A stretch of 64,000 nt of DNA, from the NCBI GenBank assembly GCA_050008575.1, contig JBEKMJ010000017.1:34213-98212 (forward strand), written 5' to 3'. The notes beneath the pieces were generated by a model. That model did not search any database and was not told the origin of the DNA. It saw only the letters and a list, made by a program, of their open reading frames with translations. The DNA comes from Bog-159 sp050008575. GTDB taxonomy: Bacteria > Acidobacteriota > Terriglobia > Bryobacterales > Bryobacteraceae. Each line of letters starts with the position of its first letter. The first letter of the stretch is position 1. The translations under genes and the position numbers were made by a program. Positions 1 through 9,101 of this stretch are shown piece by piece.

Positions 1-191
1 GTGCCGCCGGCAATGAGTTCGTAGCTGACATGGACCTTGCCCATTCCGGTGTCGGCTTCCCACTCGCCCACCAGGGTTTTCAGCCGGGCGTAGGCCGCCG
101 GGCCGGTGGAAGTTTCAGATTTCGGACCGGCCGCTTGGACCGCCGCGGCCGTGAGCAATACGGTTGCGATAACAAGAAGGTGTCGTTTCAT
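1..191 (-). CDS. secreted protein, N-terminal fragment
   Basis: Only the first 63 codons are present; the 3' part lies beyond the left edge. The complementary strand from ATG at 191 gives a charged start (MKRHLL), a hydrophobic stretch to about residue 18 and an AxA-type cleavage site near residue 20, so the product is probably exported. The mature part contains LKTLVGEWEADTG followed by KVHVSYELIAGG. That resembles small secreted lipocalin-like or DUF1579-like proteins, but the fragment is too short to name a family. The gene diverges from the ROK kinase, and the 108 bp between the two starts must hold both promoters. Confidence 0.7.
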   Translation of the reverse strand, partial: MKRHLLVIATVLLTAAAVQAAGPKSETSTGPAAYARLKTLVGEWEADTGMGKVHVSYELIAGG

Positions 192-299
192 TGGTTTTCT
201 CCTCTGGGTTTTGCGTGTTGCAGCCTTATAACGAACGAAGACGCGCGGAATCGACATCGGCGGAAAAAAATCCGCGTTATGCTTGAGCTTCCAGGCGCA

Positions 300-1226
300 A
301 TGATCGGCGCAATCGATATCGGCGGCACCAAAATCGCGGCCGGCTTGGTGGATGGCGACGGCCGCATCGTGTGCCGCGCCGAATGCCCCACTGCGCCGAA
401 CCGTGGGTTCCCGGAGGGCCTCGCACGCATGATTGGCATGCTGCGCGATGCGACTGCCCGCGCGGGCGCGGAGCTGCGCGGCATCGGCATCGGTTGCACC
501 GGGCCGGTCGATCCGTTCACCGGAGTGCTCGGCAGTGTGGATCTGCTGCCCGGATGGCAGGGGGGCGCCATCGTGGCGGGGCTTTCCGACGCGTTCCACG
601 TTCCGGTGGCCATGGAGAACGATGCCGACGCCGCCGGTCTCGGGGAAGCCGTCTGGGGCGCCGGGCGCGGCAAGCGGCGCTTTCTGTACGTCACCGTAGG
701 CACGGGCATCGGCGTCGCCATCATACTCGATGGAGCCCTCTACCGCGGCGTGGATGGCTCCCACCCGGAGATCGGCCATCAGGTGATCGACGCTTCCGGG
801 CCGGCCTGCTACTGCGGCGCGCGCGGCTGCTGGGAGGTCCTCGCCAGCGGGCCGGCTATGTTGGCCGAGGCGAAAGCCCGGATCGATGACGCCTTGACCA
901 TGCCGCGTTTGCGTGAGTTGGCGGAATCGGGCGATCCCGCGGCGCTGACGGTGATGGATCGCGAAGGCTACTATTTGGGATTGGGCCTGGCCAACCTGGT
1001 GACGACATTCTGCCCGGATACGATCGCGCTGGGCGGCGGCGTGATGCAAAGCAACCATCTGTTTCTGGATCGCGCGCGGCAAGTGGTCCGGCAATGCTGC
1101 ACGATGGTGCCGTTCGAAAAGGCCAAGATCGCGCTCGCTTCGTTGGGCGCGGACACCGCCCTGGCCGGCGCGGCGCAAGCGTGGCATCACCGGTTCGGGG
1201 CCGAAGGGAAAATGCATGCAATTTGA
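300..1226 (+). CDS. ROK family sugar kinase (glucokinase or N-acetylhexosamine kinase type)
   Basis: 308 aa, the usual ROK length. The N-terminal phosphate-binding motif DIGGTK is at residues 5-10, ENDADAAG begins near 106, GTGIG is at 134-138, EIGH at 147-150, and the ROK zinc motif CYCGARGCWE at 160-169. Family members phosphorylate glucose, N-acetylglucosamine or N-acetylmannosamine in the cytoplasm; the substrate cannot be read from these motifs. I chose ATG 300 because it places the first beta strand directly at the N-terminus. ATG 279, adding MLELPGA, is the alternative; neither has a strong ribosome site. The stop overlaps the next gene's start by 11 bp. Pairing with a GlmS-like SIS protein suggests an amino-sugar substrate (inference). 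Confidence 0.9.
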   Translation: MIGAIDIGGTKIAAGLVDGDGRIVCRAECPTAPNRGFPEGLARMIGMLRDATARAGAELRGIGIGCTGPVDPFTGVLGSVDLLPGWQGGAIVAGLSDAFHVPVAMENDADAAGLGEAVWGAGRGKRRFLYVTVGTGIGVAIILDGALYRGVDGSHPEIGHQVIDASGPACYCGARGCWEVLASGPAMLAEAKARIDDALTMPRLRELAESGDPAALTVMDREGYYLGLGLANLVTTFCPDTIALGGGVMQSNHLFLDRARQVVRQCCTMVPFEKAKIALASLGADTALAGAAQAWHHRFGAEGKMHAI

Positions 1227-2247
1227 TCGTTCGGCGGTGGCGGGGCCGTACTTGGACGACATCCTGGCGCAGCCGCGCGCGCTGGAGGATACGGTCGCGG
1301 GATTGCGCGACGCGCCCGCATTGGCGGGCCTGGGCGGATTCGACCGCATCGTGCTGACCGGGATGGGCGCATCCTATCATGCGCTGCACCCGCTCCACAT
1401 CCAACTGGTCGAGCACGGGTTCCACGCGGTTGTTTACGAGACGTCCGAATTGATTTACTACCACCCGGCGGCCCTGACGCCACGGACCTTGCTGATTGCG
1501 GTCTCGCAGTCGGGCCGCAGTGTCGAAATCGTGCGATTGCTGGATTTGGCAGGCGGGCGCGTCCCCATGATCGCCGTAACGAACACGCCGGAATCGCCGC
1601 TGGCGACGCGCGCGGATTTCACGGTCCTGACGCATGCGGGCGCCGAATCTTCGGTGTCATGCAAGACATTCGTGGCAACACTGGTGGCGCTCGAATGGTT
1701 GGGCGCCGCGCTGCGGGGCGCGGACCGGGAACAGACTGAAGGGGCCTTGCGCGAGGCGGCGCCGGCGGTTCTGAGGTACCTGGCCGAATGGGCAACCAAG
1801 GTGGGCAGCTTGGTCAACGCGATGGAAGGCGTGCGGGCTCTGTTCGTCACCGGACGGGGCGCATCCATGGCGGCGGCAGGTAACGGTGGCCTGATTCTGA
1901 AAGAGTCGGCGCATTTCCACGCCGAAGGGATGACCTGCTCCGCCTTCCGGCATGGCCCATTCGAAATGAGCGGTCCCGGCGTCTTCGTACTGGTCTTCGC
2001 GGGCGATCCAAAGACGGCGGCATTAAATGAAAACCTGGTTCGGGATGTCTGCAGCGCTGGCGCGAGGGCGGCGCTCATCGGACCGCAAACCGACGTCGAT
2101 GCCTTTCGGATTCCGTTCACCGCGGCCGCCATCCACCCCGTTGTCGAGATGCTCCCCGTGCAACTGGTGTCGCTGGCGTTGGCGGCGCTGGCTGGCCATG
2201 AGCCTGGCAGATTCAGCCTGCTTACCAAGGTCGCCACCATAGAGTGA
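1216..2247 (+). CDS. SIS-domain protein, GlmS isomerase-domain type (AgaS-like)
   Basis: 343 aa carrying two SIS sugar-phosphate isomerase domains, roughly residues 35-165 and 195-330, without the glutaminase domain of full GlmS. Motifs seen are GMGASY (49-54), SQSG (97-100), GRGAS (about 213), KESAHFHAE (229-237) and FRHGP (244-248). The last two are typical of the GlmS isomerase half, and the ending TKVATIE resembles the GlmS C-terminal tail. Stand-alone members act as amino-sugar-phosphate deaminase/isomerases such as AgaS or FrlB. It overlaps the ROK kinase by 11 bp, implying translational coupling and a shared amino-sugar pathway. The exact substrate is not visible. Confidence 0.85.
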   Translation: MQFDRSAVAGPYLDDILAQPRALEDTVAGLRDAPALAGLGGFDRIVLTGMGASYHALHPLHIQLVEHGFHAVVYETSELIYYHPAALTPRTLLIAVSQSGRSVEIVRLLDLAGGRVPMIAVTNTPESPLATRADFTVLTHAGAESSVSCKTFVATLVALEWLGAALRGADREQTEGALREAAPAVLRYLAEWATKVGSLVNAMEGVRALFVTGRGASMAAAGNGGLILKESAHFHAEGMTCSAFRHGPFEMSGPGVFVLVFAGDPKTAALNENLVRDVCSAGARAALIGPQTDVDAFRIPFTAAAIHPVVEMLPVQLVSLALAALAGHEPGRFSLLTKVATIE

Positions 2248-2250
2248 GAG

Positions 2251-2294
2251 GGGCGGGTCCGGAGACCCGCCGCAGGCGTAGACGCCTGCCCCAC
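2251..2294. repeat. hairpin repeat, family B
   Basis: Two adjoining palindromes: a GGCGGGTC/GACCCGCC hairpin, then GCAGGCG-tag-CGCCTGC followed by CCCCAC. They sit directly after the SIS gene and before ispG. The same pair recurs near 4172-4207, 27603-27652, 35786-35890 and 54107-54147. Confidence 0.9.
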
Positions 2295-2354
2295 ATCGCT
2301 ATTCGTGGCCGCCAGACCCACAATGCTAAAATTAAGATTCCCCTTGGAGGATCG

Positions 2355-3581
2355 ATGGCAGTAAAACCCCGCCGCGCGGCGGCAGTGGTAGACGTAGCAG
2401 GTGTCAAAGTGGGCGGCAATCACCCGATTGTGGTGCAGTCCATGACCAACACCGACACCGCCGATGTGACCGGCACCGTCAATCAGGTGATGGCGCTGGC
2501 GCGCGCCGGCTCCGAACTGGTGCGCGTCACGGTGAACACCGAACAAGCGGCCGCGGCCGTTCCGAAGATCGTGGACTGCCTCGACAAATTCGGCGTGCGC
2601 GTGCCCATCATTGGCGACTTCCATTACAACGGGCACATCCTGCTGCGTAAGTATCCCGAGTGCGCGCGGGCGCTTTCCAAGTACCGCATCAATCCGGGCA
2701 ACGTCAACATCGGCAAGAAACACGACGACAATTTCCGCACCATGATCGAGGTGGCTATCGAATACCACCGCCCGGTGCGCATCGGCGTGAATTGGGGGTC
2801 GCTCGACCAGGCATTGCTGACTCGCATGATGGACGAAAACTCGCGCCTGGCGGAGCCCAAGGACGCGCGCGAAGTCACGCTCGAAGCCATCGTGGTGAGC
2901 GCCATCGAATCGGCCGCCGCCGCCGAACAGTACGGCCTGGCGCACGACCGCATCATTCTCAGCGCCAAGGTGAGCGGCGTGCAAGATCTGGTGGACGTTT
3001 ACCGCGCACTGGCCGCGCGCTGCGATTACGCGCTGCACCTGGGGCTGACCGAGGCCGGCATGGGGTCGAAGGGTATCGTGGCCACCACCGCGGGGCTGTC
3101 GATCCTGCTGCAGGAAGGCATCGGCGATACCATCCGCGCCTCGCTCACCCCGCTACCGAATGGCGACCGCACCGAGGAAGTGATCGTCTCGCAGCAGATC
3201 CTGCAATCGCTGGGCATCCGCAGTTTCACGCCGCAGGTGACGGCCTGCCCGGGCTGCGGGCGCACCACCAGCACCTTCTTCCAGGAGATGGCGGACCAGA
3301 TTCAGACCTATCTGCGCGAGCAGATGCCGCTGTGGAAGGCGCGGCATCCGGGCGTGGAGGGCATGAAGGTGGCGGTGATGGGCTGCGTGGTGAACGGTCC
3401 GGGCGAATCCAAGCACGCCAACCTCGGCATCTCGCTGCCCGGTACTTTCGAAGAACCCAAGGCGCCGGTCTTTGTGGACGGACGCTTGATTACGACGCTC
3501 AAAGGCGACCATATCGTGGCGGAGTTCATCGGCATGCTGGACGATTACGTAGCCACGCACTACGCGGAACCGGCGGCCTGA
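2355..3581 (+). CDS. ispG: 4-hydroxy-3-methylbut-2-enyl diphosphate synthase
   Basis: 408 aa. IspG converts 2-C-methyl-D-erythritol 2,4-cyclodiphosphate to HMBPP in the MEP isoprenoid pathway with a [4Fe-4S] cluster. The predicted cluster ligands are visible: C298 and C301 in ACPGCGR, and C344 in MGCVVNGPGES, which also carries the conserved glutamate E351. The N-terminal TIM-barrel portion contains VQSMTNTDTAD and the DFHYNGH segment (88-94). The ATG at 2355 has a GGAGG ribosome site at 2346-2350. A TAAAAT at 2327-2332 could be a -10 element, lying just after the hairpin repeat. This is the two-domain bacterial form without the inserted A* domain. Confidence 0.96.
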   Translation: MAVKPRRAAAVVDVAGVKVGGNHPIVVQSMTNTDTADVTGTVNQVMALARAGSELVRVTVNTEQAAAAVPKIVDCLDKFGVRVPIIGDFHYNGHILLRKYPECARALSKYRINPGNVNIGKKHDDNFRTMIEVAIEYHRPVRIGVNWGSLDQALLTRMMDENSRLAEPKDAREVTLEAIVVSAIESAAAAEQYGLAHDRIILSAKVSGVQDLVDVYRALAARCDYALHLGLTEAGMGSKGIVATTAGLSILLQEGIGDTIRASLTPLPNGDRTEEVIVSQQILQSLGIRSFTPQVTACPGCGRTTSTFFQEMADQIQTYLREQMPLWKARHPGVEGMKVAVMGCVVNGPGESKHANLGISLPGTFEEPKAPVFVDGRLITTLKGDHIVAEFIGMLDDYVATHYAEPAA

Positions 3582-3582
3582 T

Positions 3583-4023
3583 ATGTCCAGACGCTTCACG
3601 CTGTGGGAGGCCGAGCGCATGCTTCCGCAGATCGGCGAGTGGATGCGTGACGCGGTGGCCATGAAGTCGCAATACGACGACGCGGAACGCGCGGTGCACG
3701 CGCTGACGGCGCGCATCACCATGATGGGCGGCATCGTGGTGGATCGCGAACGGGCGGCGGAAGACAAGGCCCGCCGCGAGGTCGCCGGGCAGAAACTGCG
3801 GTCCCTGCTGGATAGCTTTGAGCAGAGCGGTGTGGTGGTGAAGGATCTGGACAAGGGCTTGGTGGACTTTCCGACGCTTTTCCGCGGCGAGGAGGTTTAC
3901 ATGTGCTGGAAGCTGGACGAGGCGTCCATCCAGTTTTGGCACGGCGCGCACGAAGGCTTCGCGGGGCGCAAGGCCATCGATCAGGATTTTCTGGATCATC
4001 ATGAAGGGGAAAAGCCTCAGTGA
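3583..4023 (+). CDS. DUF2203 family protein
   Basis: 146 aa, starting one base after the ispG stop, so probably co-transcribed with it. The N-terminal half (FTLWEAERMLPQIGEWMRD, then about 60 residues rich in K, R and E) should be helical. The C-terminal part has LVDFPTLFRGEEVYMCWKLD and FWHGAHEGFAGRKAI, the features by which I recognise DUF2203. The family has no established biochemical function. There is no signal peptide or membrane segment, so it is cytoplasmic. Confidence 0.85.
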   Translation: MSRRFTLWEAERMLPQIGEWMRDAVAMKSQYDDAERAVHALTARITMMGGIVVDRERAAEDKARREVAGQKLRSLLDSFEQSGVVVKDLDKGLVDFPTLFRGEEVYMCWKLDEASIQFWHGAHEGFAGRKAIDQDFLDHHEGEKPQ

Positions 4024-4029
4024 AGGGTG

Positions 4030-4225
4030 GAGGGCGGGCTTCAGCCGGCGCGGGGCTTTAGCCCCGCCTAACACAGGCTGAAGCCTGTGCTACCAGCGGG
4101 CCTGCGAGGCCCACGCAGGCTGCGAGCCTGCCCCACTGCGGCGGACAAAATGTAGAAACTCCGGCGCGGGTCTGGAGACCCGCAGCAGGCGTGGACGCCC
4201 GCCCCACGCGGCGGTGCCCGCAGCA
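4030..4225. repeat. hairpin repeat cluster (families A-D), including a 94-bp composite element
   Basis: About 195 bp of stacked short palindromes between the DUF2203 gene and the permease. Positions 4069-4162 match 46423-46516 at 93 of 94 positions. Units include GCGGGGC/GCCCCGC, ACAGGCTgaAGCCTGT, GCAGGCTgcgAGCCTGC followed by CCCAC, and GGTCTGGAGACC. Confidence 0.92.
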
Positions 4226-4313
4226 GGTCAGTCGCGTCCCACAAGTGAACACCGTGTCTGCCCATTCGCCTTCCGCAGCAACCTGCTAACACTGGCCCTG
4301 CAACTGCTTACGC

Positions 4314-6707
4314 ATGGACCTCAAATTCGCCCTGCGATCCCTGCGCAAGAACCCCGGCTTCACGCTGCTCGCCGTGGTGGTCATGGCTCTGGGCATCGGC
4401 GCCAATACAGCCGTGTTCAGCGTAGTCAACGCGGTGCTGCTGAAGCCGCTCGCGTATCGCGATCCCGACCGCATCGTTACGCTTTCGTCCTTGTGGCGGA
4501 AGAGCGGCGAACGCGGGCAGGTTTCCGCGCCGGACTTTCACGACTGGCACGATCAGAGCACCGCGTTCGCCGCCATGGCCGATTATGACGACGATTCCAT
4601 CTCCGTGCTGGCGGGCGCATCGGCCGAGTACGCGCATGTGGCCGAGGTAGCGCCGGAGTTTTTTCAGGTATTTGACGTGGAACCTGTCGTGGGCCGGCTG
4701 TTCTCGCCGGAAGAGCAAAAGCCGGGCAGCGCGGGCGCGGTCGTCATCGGCTATTCGTACTGGCAAAGTCACTTTGGGTCGAATGCGAATGCGCTCGGGC
4801 AAGCGGTGCGCCTGCTAGGCAAGAGTTTCCGCATCGCCGGAGTCCTGCCGCCGCGTTTCCACTTCCCCAACGGGACCGATATCTGGCTGCCAAAGGGCGT
4901 GGTGTTCCCCGAAACGGAGTCGCGCTCCGCGCACAACTACCTGGTAGTCGGACGGCTGAAGCCCGGCGCGAGCCTGGAACAGGCCCAGGCGCAGATGACG
5001 GCCATCGGCGCGCGCCTGGAGCGGCAATACAAGGACAGCAACACCGGCAAGTCCGTGGCGGTAACCCGGATGCGGGACGACATGGTCGGCAACGTCCGGG
5101 TGACGCTCTACCTGCTGCTGGGCGCGGTCGCCATGGTGCTGCTGATCGCCTGCGCCAACGTGGCGAATCTGCTGCTCACCAAGGCCGCCGCCCGCTCGCG
5201 GGAGATCGCCATTCGCGCCGCGGTCGGCGCCAGCCGCGGCCGCATCGTGCGGCAGTTGATCGTGGAAAGCGCGGTTCTGGCCGCGATCGCCGGCGCGGCG
5301 GGATTGCTGCTCGCCAAGTGGGGGTCCGATGCGTTGGTCGCGCTGGCGCCCGGCAACGTGCCGCGGCTGGCGGAAAGCGGCATCGACGGATGGGTGCTGG
5401 CATTCACCCTGGGCATCTCGGTGGCGGCCAGCCTTCTGTTCGGGCTGGCGCCCGCGCTGCAGATTTCGCGCGTCGATTTGAATGAAGCGTTGAAGCGGGG
5501 CGCCACTCGCGCCGTGGTAGGTGGCAAGGCGGGCCGCATGCGTGGCGCGCTGGTCGTGGTGGAAGTGGCGCTGTCCGTAGTGCTGTTGGCCAGCGCGGGC
5601 CTGCTCATCCGCAGCTTCGCCGCGCTGCACAATGTGGCGCTGGGGTTTCGTCCCGAGCACGTACTCGTCATGGAATCGAGCGTGCCGGCCTCGGATGACT
5701 TGCAAAGTGCGCGGCGCGCCACGCGATTCTATAAGGAGCTGCTGGCCGATCTCGCGACGCTGCCCGGCGTTTCGGCGGTGGGCGGCACACGCAACCCTCC
5801 GGTCACGGTCTTCTCGGAGGGCAGTTACTTCATCGACCACGTTGGCAAACTCACCGTGAACACGCCGCAAGCGGTCTTGTCCGTGGTGACGCCGGGGGCC
5901 CTCGCCGCGCTCGGCATCCCCCTCAAGCGCGGGCGCGATTTCAACGAAGGCGACACCTACGAGGCGCCGTTTACGGCCATAATCAACGAGGCGCTGGCGC
6001 GCAAATCGTTTCCCGGCCAGGACCCGCTGGGCAGGCTCATCTACTGCGGTCTCGACTCGGACAAGATCATGAAGATCGTGGGAGTGGTGGGCGATGTGCG
6101 GCAATACGGGCCGGCGAAAGAGCCTTGGCCGGAAATCGTCATGCCTTACGAGCAGCACCCCCGGACCGCCACCGCGCTCGATATCGTAGTGCGCGCGGCC
6201 GTGCCCGGCGGCGCCCTATGGGGACCGATCCAGCGCAAGGTGCGCGCGCGTTCGGCGGAGGTTCCTGTGAAGTTCACCAGCGTGGAGGATCTGCTCGCGG
6301 AGAATACGGCGGCGCCGCGCTTCCGCACCCTGCTGCTGGGCCTCTTCGCGGGGCTTGCGATATCGCTTGCGATGGCCGGATTATACGGAGTGGTGGCGTA
6401 CACGGCAGGCCAGCGCGCGGGCGAAATTGGCCTCCGCATGGCGCTGGGGGCCCGCACGAGCGATGTCCTGCGGCTGATTCTGCGGCAGGGCATGGCCTTG
6501 ACCGCAATCGGTCTGGCCGTCGGATTGATCGCCGCCGTGGCCGCCACGCGCCTGGTCGCCAGCATGCTGTTCGAAGTGAAGGCCAGCGATCCGGCGACCT
6601 ATATCGCTGTTGCGGCATTGATCGGCGTGGTATCGCTGGCGGCCAGCTACATTCCGGCGGCGCGGGCAGCGCGGGTGGATCCCGCGGCGGCGCTGCGGCA
6701 GGATTAG
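4314..6707 (+). CDS. MacB/FtsX-like ABC transporter permease, acidobacterial duplicated (ADOP) type
   Basis: 797 aa, typical of the duplicated orphan permeases that acidobacteria carry in many copies. The order is a first membrane segment (LLAVVVMALGIGANTAVFSVV, about 18-38), a MacB-type periplasmic domain, an FtsX domain with three helices near 260-390, a second periplasmic domain, and a second FtsX domain near 670-790 ending IPAARAARVDPAAALRQD. The start KFALRSLRKNPGFT is a family signature. Such permeases are thought to act in mechanotransmission or macrolide/lipid export with a separate ATPase; none is adjacent. Hairpin clusters bound the gene on both sides. Two decayed relatives lie at 35893 and 39613. 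Confidence 0.93.
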   Translation: MDLKFALRSLRKNPGFTLLAVVVMALGIGANTAVFSVVNAVLLKPLAYRDPDRIVTLSSLWRKSGERGQVSAPDFHDWHDQSTAFAAMADYDDDSISVLAGASAEYAHVAEVAPEFFQVFDVEPVVGRLFSPEEQKPGSAGAVVIGYSYWQSHFGSNANALGQAVRLLGKSFRIAGVLPPRFHFPNGTDIWLPKGVVFPETESRSAHNYLVVGRLKPGASLEQAQAQMTAIGARLERQYKDSNTGKSVAVTRMRDDMVGNVRVTLYLLLGAVAMVLLIACANVANLLLTKAAARSREIAIRAAVGASRGRIVRQLIVESAVLAAIAGAAGLLLAKWGSDALVALAPGNVPRLAESGIDGWVLAFTLGISVAASLLFGLAPALQISRVDLNEALKRGATRAVVGGKAGRMRGALVVVEVALSVVLLASAGLLIRSFAALHNVALGFRPEHVLVMESSVPASDDLQSARRATRFYKELLADLATLPGVSAVGGTRNPPVTVFSEGSYFIDHVGKLTVNTPQAVLSVVTPGALAALGIPLKRGRDFNEGDTYEAPFTAIINEALARKSFPGQDPLGRLIYCGLDSDKIMKIVGVVGDVRQYGPAKEPWPEIVMPYEQHPRTATALDIVVRAAVPGGALWGPIQRKVRARSAEVPVKFTSVEDLLAENTAAPRFRTLLLGLFAGLAISLAMAGLYGVVAYTAGQRAGEIGLRMALGARTSDVLRLILRQGMALTAIGLAVGLIAAVAATRLVASMLFEVKASDPATYIAVAALIGVVSLAASYIPAARAARVDPAAALRQD

Positions 6708-6838
6708 GGGCAGCGCCTCGAAGTCCCGCTCTTCGGCGAGCCAAGCTGGCCCAGCTCGCCTATGCGGGGCGAAAGCCATGGCATAAGCTGGCTGAAAGCC
6801 CCGCGGCGGCGCATGGCGCCGCCCCACGAGGCCTATCT
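6708..6838. repeat. hairpin repeat cluster (families D and E)
   Basis: Degenerate hairpins after the permease stop: CGAGCCaagCTGGCCCAGCTCG, then GCCCCGC and a clean GGCGGCGCatGGCGCCGCC palindrome ending CCCCAC. It lies between convergent genes. No T-tract follows the stems, so these are not classical intrinsic terminators. Confidence 0.8.
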
Positions 6839-6852
6839 AATAGGCCGCCGAA

Positions 6853-6895
6853 TTTCAGACTTGACAGTCCGAAATACTAATTCACGATACGCCCC
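6853..6895. repeat. left copy of a 43-44 bp repeat flanking the GloVer gene
   Basis: Contains TTTCAGAC-ttgaca-GTCCGAAA, a near-perfect 8-bp inverted repeat, then an AT-rich stretch and TACGCCCC. A direct-orientation relative lies at 9215-9258. This copy begins 11 bp beyond the GloVer stop. Confidence 0.75.
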
Positions 6896-6905
6896 GGAAG
6901 AGCCG

Positions 6906-9101
6906 CTATTGCGGCGTGAGCTTGAAGACGACTCCGCCAGAGTATTTCCCGCCGTAGAAAGTAGTCCCGTACAGGTTGCCGGCCGAATCGAGAATCACGC
7001 CCGCGTAGGGGGTGCTCCCATCGGCGCCGCCCGTGAAACTGTGCAGCACCGTTTCGTTGCCGGCCGTATCCAGTTTGTAGACCACGCCCGCGCCCGCCGC
7101 GCCGCCACGGTAAGTAGTCCCGTAGAGATTGCCGGCCGAGTCCCGGGTCACGCCCGATTGGGGCGAATCGCCGTCGTCCCCGCCGGTGAAGCTGTAAAGC
7201 ACCGTGTAGTTGCCGGCTGCATCCAGCTTGTACACCACGCCCGCGTGCGCCGCCGTGCCCCCGCCCGAAGTGGTCCCGTAGAGGTTGCCGGCCGAGTCCC
7301 GGATCACACCTCCTAAGGGGAAGGCCCCATCGGCGTGGCCGGTGAAGGTGTAAAGCACCGCCTCGTTGCCGGCCGGATCCACTCTGAACACCACGCCCGC
7401 TTTGGCTGCGCCGCCCTGCCATGTCGTCCCGTAGAGGTTGCCCTCCGCGTCCCGGACCACACCGCTGGGGCCGCTGCCATCGGCGCCGCCGGTGAAACTG
7501 TACAGCACCGTCTCCTGGCCGGATGTGTCGAGTTTGTACACCACGCCCCAGCCCCCTGTGCCGGCGACGGGCGTAGTCCCGTAAAGGTTGCCGGCCGGGT
7601 CGAGAATCACACCTGCGCTGGGGTAGCCCCCATCGGCTCCGTCCGTGAAGCTATACAGCACGGTGTAATTGCCGGCGGTATCCAGTTTGTACACGGAGCC
7701 TGTGCGCTCCGTGCCGCCGTAGTAGGTAGTCCCGTAGAGATTGCCGGCCGGGTCGCGGATCACGCCTGTGCCCTGGCTCCCATGGCTATCGGTAAAGGTG
7801 TACAGCACCGTCTCCTGGCCTGTCGTATCCAGCTTGTACACCACGCCTCCGTCCCCTGCGCCGCCCCGCTCGGTGGTCCCGTAGAGATTGCCTTCCGGGT
7901 CCCGGATCACGCCGGCGTGGGGACACGACCCGCCCGTCGCACCTGGGAATCCGAACAGTACGGTTTCCTGGCCCGCCGCATCCAGCTTGTACACCACACC
8001 CACGCCCCCTGTACCGCCGCCGAAAGTCGTCCCGTAAAGGTTGCCCGCCGAGTCGAAGATCACACCGCCGTAGGGGCGGCCGCCATCGGCTTTGCCCATG
8101 AAGCTGTACATCGCCGTGTAATTACCGGCCGTGTCCAATTTGTATACGACTCCCGCGTTCGCTGGGCCCGTCCCGTAGAGGTTGCCTGCGGGGTCGCGGA
8201 TCACACCGCTGGGGGCCATGCCGTTCCCGCCCGCGAAGTTGTACAGCACGGTTTCCTGGCCGCCCGTATTCAGCTCGTACACCACGCCGGCCGAAAATGA
8301 GCCGCCCCGGCTGGTAGTCCCGTAGAGGTTGCCGGCGGAGTCGCGCATCACACCTGGGTAGGGCAAGCCCCCATCGGCACCCCCTGTGAACGTGTACAGC
8401 ACCGTGTAATTGCCGGCCGTGTCCAGCTTGTACACCACGCCCGCCTCCGCTGTGCCGCCGCCGGTAGTAGTGCCGTAGAGATTGCCCGCCGGGTCGCGGG
8501 TCGGAGTTCCGTAGGGGACCGCGCCATCGGCGCCGCCCGTGAAATTGTATAGCACCGTCTCCTGGCCTGTCGCGTCCAGCTTGAATAACACGCCCCAACC
8601 CGCCGTGCCGCCCCCGGAACCAGCCCCATAGAAGTTGCCCGCCGGGTCCCGGATCATACCGGCATAGGGCCAGCCCCCATCGGCGCCGCCCGTGAACGTG
8701 TACAGCACGGTCTCGTGGCCGGCCGTATCCAGTTTGTACACCACGCCCGCTTTCGCTGCGCCGCCATTGCTGGTGGTCCCATAGAGGTTGCCGGCCGAGT
8801 CGTCGACCACACCGGCGTAGGGATTCGCACCGTCCGCACCGCCCGTGAAATTGTGCAGCACGGTCTGACGGCCGGCCGTGTCGAGCTTATACACGACGCC
8901 CGCGGTCGCCGTGCCGCCAAAGTAGGTGGTCCCGTAGAGGTTGCCCGCCGCGTCGCGGATCACGCCTGAGTAAGGGTCTCCGCCGTTGACTAGCGCGGTG
9001 GTGAAACTCTGCAGCACGATTTCGCTGGCGGTTTGCGCCTGTGCCACTGCCATCCCGGTAACGCCCAAGGCACACGCGATGGCTAGGTGTATCTTCGACA
9101 T
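6906..9101 (-). CDS. secreted GloVer-type tandem repeat protein
   Basis: 731 aa. The signal peptide is MSKIHLAIACALGVTGMAVAQA, followed by 14 copies of a roughly 50-residue unit with consensus GGVVYKLDTAGNETVLYSF, TGGADGG, PYAGVIRDSAGNLYGTT. I count 14 GNLYG or GNFYG blocks. This is the GloVer repeat (TIGR03803 type), thought to form beta-propeller-like surface structures; no enzymatic role is known. The start at 9101 has AAGGAG three bases upstream. The third repeat deviates (GNFYGAG) and the sixth is shortened (GTGPAN). DNA similarity between units makes unequal recombination likely. Isolated gene, flanked by related direct repeats. Confidence 0.9.
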   Translation of the reverse strand: MSKIHLAIACALGVTGMAVAQAQTASEIVLQSFTTALVNGGDPYSGVIRDAAGNLYGTTYFGGTATAGVVYKLDTAGRQTVLHNFTGGADGANPYAGVVDDSAGNLYGTTSNGGAAKAGVVYKLDTAGHETVLYTFTGGADGGWPYAGMIRDPAGNFYGAGSGGGTAGWGVLFKLDATGQETVLYNFTGGADGAVPYGTPTRDPAGNLYGTTTGGGTAEAGVVYKLDTAGNYTVLYTFTGGADGGLPYPGVMRDSAGNLYGTTSRGGSFSAGVVYELNTGGQETVLYNFAGGNGMAPSGVIRDPAGNLYGTGPANAGVVYKLDTAGNYTAMYSFMGKADGGRPYGGVIFDSAGNLYGTTFGGGTGGVGVVYKLDAAGQETVLFGFPGATGGSCPHAGVIRDPEGNLYGTTERGGAGDGGVVYKLDTTGQETVLYTFTDSHGSQGTGVIRDPAGNLYGTTYYGGTERTGSVYKLDTAGNYTVLYSFTDGADGGYPSAGVILDPAGNLYGTTPVAGTGGWGVVYKLDTSGQETVLYSFTGGADGSGPSGVVRDAEGNLYGTTWQGGAAKAGVVFRVDPAGNEAVLYTFTGHADGAFPLGGVIRDSAGNLYGTTSGGGTAAHAGVVYKLDAAGNYTVLYSFTGGDDGDSPQSGVTRDSAGNLYGTTYRGGAAGAGVVYKLDTAGNETVLHSFTGGADGSTPYAGVILDSAGNLYGTTFYGGKYSGGVVFKLTPQ

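Noticed and set aside
2251..2294. Hairpins as rho-independent terminators
   Set aside because: Stems are strong but no run of T follows in any of the copies checked; they also occur inside coding sequences. They may still affect RNA stability.
4815..6158. Long open frame on the complementary strand of the ADOP permease
   Set aside because: High-GC shadow of the real gene; no domain signature and unusual His/Arg/Gln-rich composition.
6906..9101. Periodic repeats in 6.9-9.1 kb as a DNA satellite or CRISPR
   Set aside because: The periodicity follows the 50-residue protein repeat in a single long frame with third-position variation.
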